The notes beneath the pieces are model-generated. The model had not been told where the DNA came from. It saw nothing but the letters and a program-made list of their open reading frames with translations, and made no database searches. A stretch of 48,660 nucleotides of DNA, taken from positions 1 to 48,660 of the IMG/VR virus record IMGVR_UViG_3300031539_000055. One strand, written 5' to 3'. A program made the translations under genes and the position numbers. The DNA is from a virus. Of the stretch, positions 48,183 through 48,660 are shown piece after piece. Position 1 is the first letter of the stretch. Each line of letters begins with the position of its first letter.

Positions 48183-48640
48183 CTGATCCTCCGGGGCCAC
48201 CAATCGGGGTGGGGCGTGAGGTCCTCACCGTCCAGCATGTCCGCAGAGAACGTGACGCCCATGGGCTCGGGGTTCCGCTTCACCCCAGCCACATACGTCT
48301 TGCCCTCCCGGGTCACCCACAGCCGCTTCCAGCCGCTGTCTAGGTCGTTCACGCCCATGCGGCACTCGAAGGGGGCCGTGGCGCTGTAGGTGGGGCGGTA
48401 CACGTTCTTGCTGTTCCCCACGGAGAGCATTGAAGGCGAGTCGAGGTAGAACGTCGCCCCGGCGAACTCCACCACCCAGGACTCGTCCGTTGGCCCGGTC
48501 GGGCCGGTTCGCGAGGCGGGGTCCTCACCCGGCATGAAGTCGTGTGCAAACCCGAGCGGCACTCCTGGCTTCAGTCGCTCCAGTAGCGCAGGAGTGAACG
48601 ACAAGACCGCCAGTGCCTTCAGAAAGTCGGTGCGTCTCAT
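48179..48640 (-). CDS. 153-residue protein with signal-like start
   Basis: The ATG at 48640 has GGAG 5 nt upstream. MRRTDFLKALAVLSFTPALL resembles an N-terminal signal or anchor with a twin Arg. The rest is beta-rich, with RTGPTGPTDESWVVEFAGATFYLDSPSM and SGWKRLWVTREGKTYVAGVK. It may be exported. No catalytic motif or family recognised. Few nucleotides remain upstream in the window, so its promoter is not seen. Confidence 0.6.
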   Translation of the reverse strand: MRRTDFLKALAVLSFTPALLERLKPGVPLGFAHDFMPGEDPASRTGPTGPTDESWVVEFAGATFYLDSPSMLSVGNSKNVYRPTYSATAPFECRMGVNDLDSGWKRLWVTREGKTYVAGVKRNPEPMGVTFSADMLDGEDLTPHPDWWPRRIR

Positions 48641-48660
48641 CAAAACTCCTTTGGCGGCCT

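Overview
The window is a late-gene segment of a GC-rich tailed bacteriophage (by eye about 60-65% G+C) that infects bacteria. Every convincing gene lies on the minus strand, so transcription runs from high to low coordinates. Many gene junctions are ATGA, GTGA or TAATG overlaps, as expected of long co-transcribed phage operons. I see no integrase, repressor, DNA polymerase, helicase or primase, so the replication and lifestyle genes are outside the window or absent, and neither the host nor the lifestyle can be fixed from it. The tail genes (tape measure protein, G/GT-type chaperones, one tube protein, no recognisable sheath) indicate a siphovirus.

Layout in the direction of transcription. 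48.6-46.4 kb: small, often zinc-ribbon or membrane, proteins that share near-identical ribosome-binding leaders, plus an HExxH protein. 46.4-43.4 kb: a C5-cytosine methyltransferase with an endonuclease VII-type HNH gene nested inside it in another frame, then a ParB-domain/DNA methyltransferase fusion. 43.4-40.6 kb: terminase small subunit, and a large subunit whose Walker A loop is split by a class 3-like intein carrying a LAGLIDADG nuclease. 40.6-37.2 kb: small regulators and a DUF4055-type portal. 37.2-31.6 kb: small proteins, a MuF head protein fused to an HExxH domain, scaffold and HK97-like major capsid protein. 31.6-25.2 kb: a LAGLIDADG endonuclease, capsid decoration/fibre proteins, head-tail connectors, tail terminator and a tail tube protein with an internal domain duplication. 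25.1-17.6 kb: tail assembly chaperones linked by an apparent -1 frameshift, tape measure protein, and a tail protein with two Thr-rich collagen-like blocks. 17.6-7.4 kb: small membrane ORFs, a GIY-YIG endonuclease, a glycosyltransferase-methyltransferase fusion, three distal tail proteins and an 1898-residue lectin-like adhesin. 7.4-2.5 kb: probable lysis region (small membrane proteins, DUF5675 protein, spanin-like protein) with a metallophosphoesterase. 2.5-1.55 kb: a stretch with no convincing gene. 1.55-0.07 kb: eleven tRNA genes interrupted by an HNH endonuclease gene.

The most unusual points are these: five selfish endonuclease genes of several families placed in or beside core genes; the methyltransferase gene that stays open through the nested nuclease; three tRNAs with C instead of the near-invariant U at position 33; the glycosyltransferase-methyltransferase next to a Thr-rich collagen-like tail protein; and the MuF-metallopeptidase fusion. 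Functional names rest on motif and synteny recognition by eye, not on database searches.
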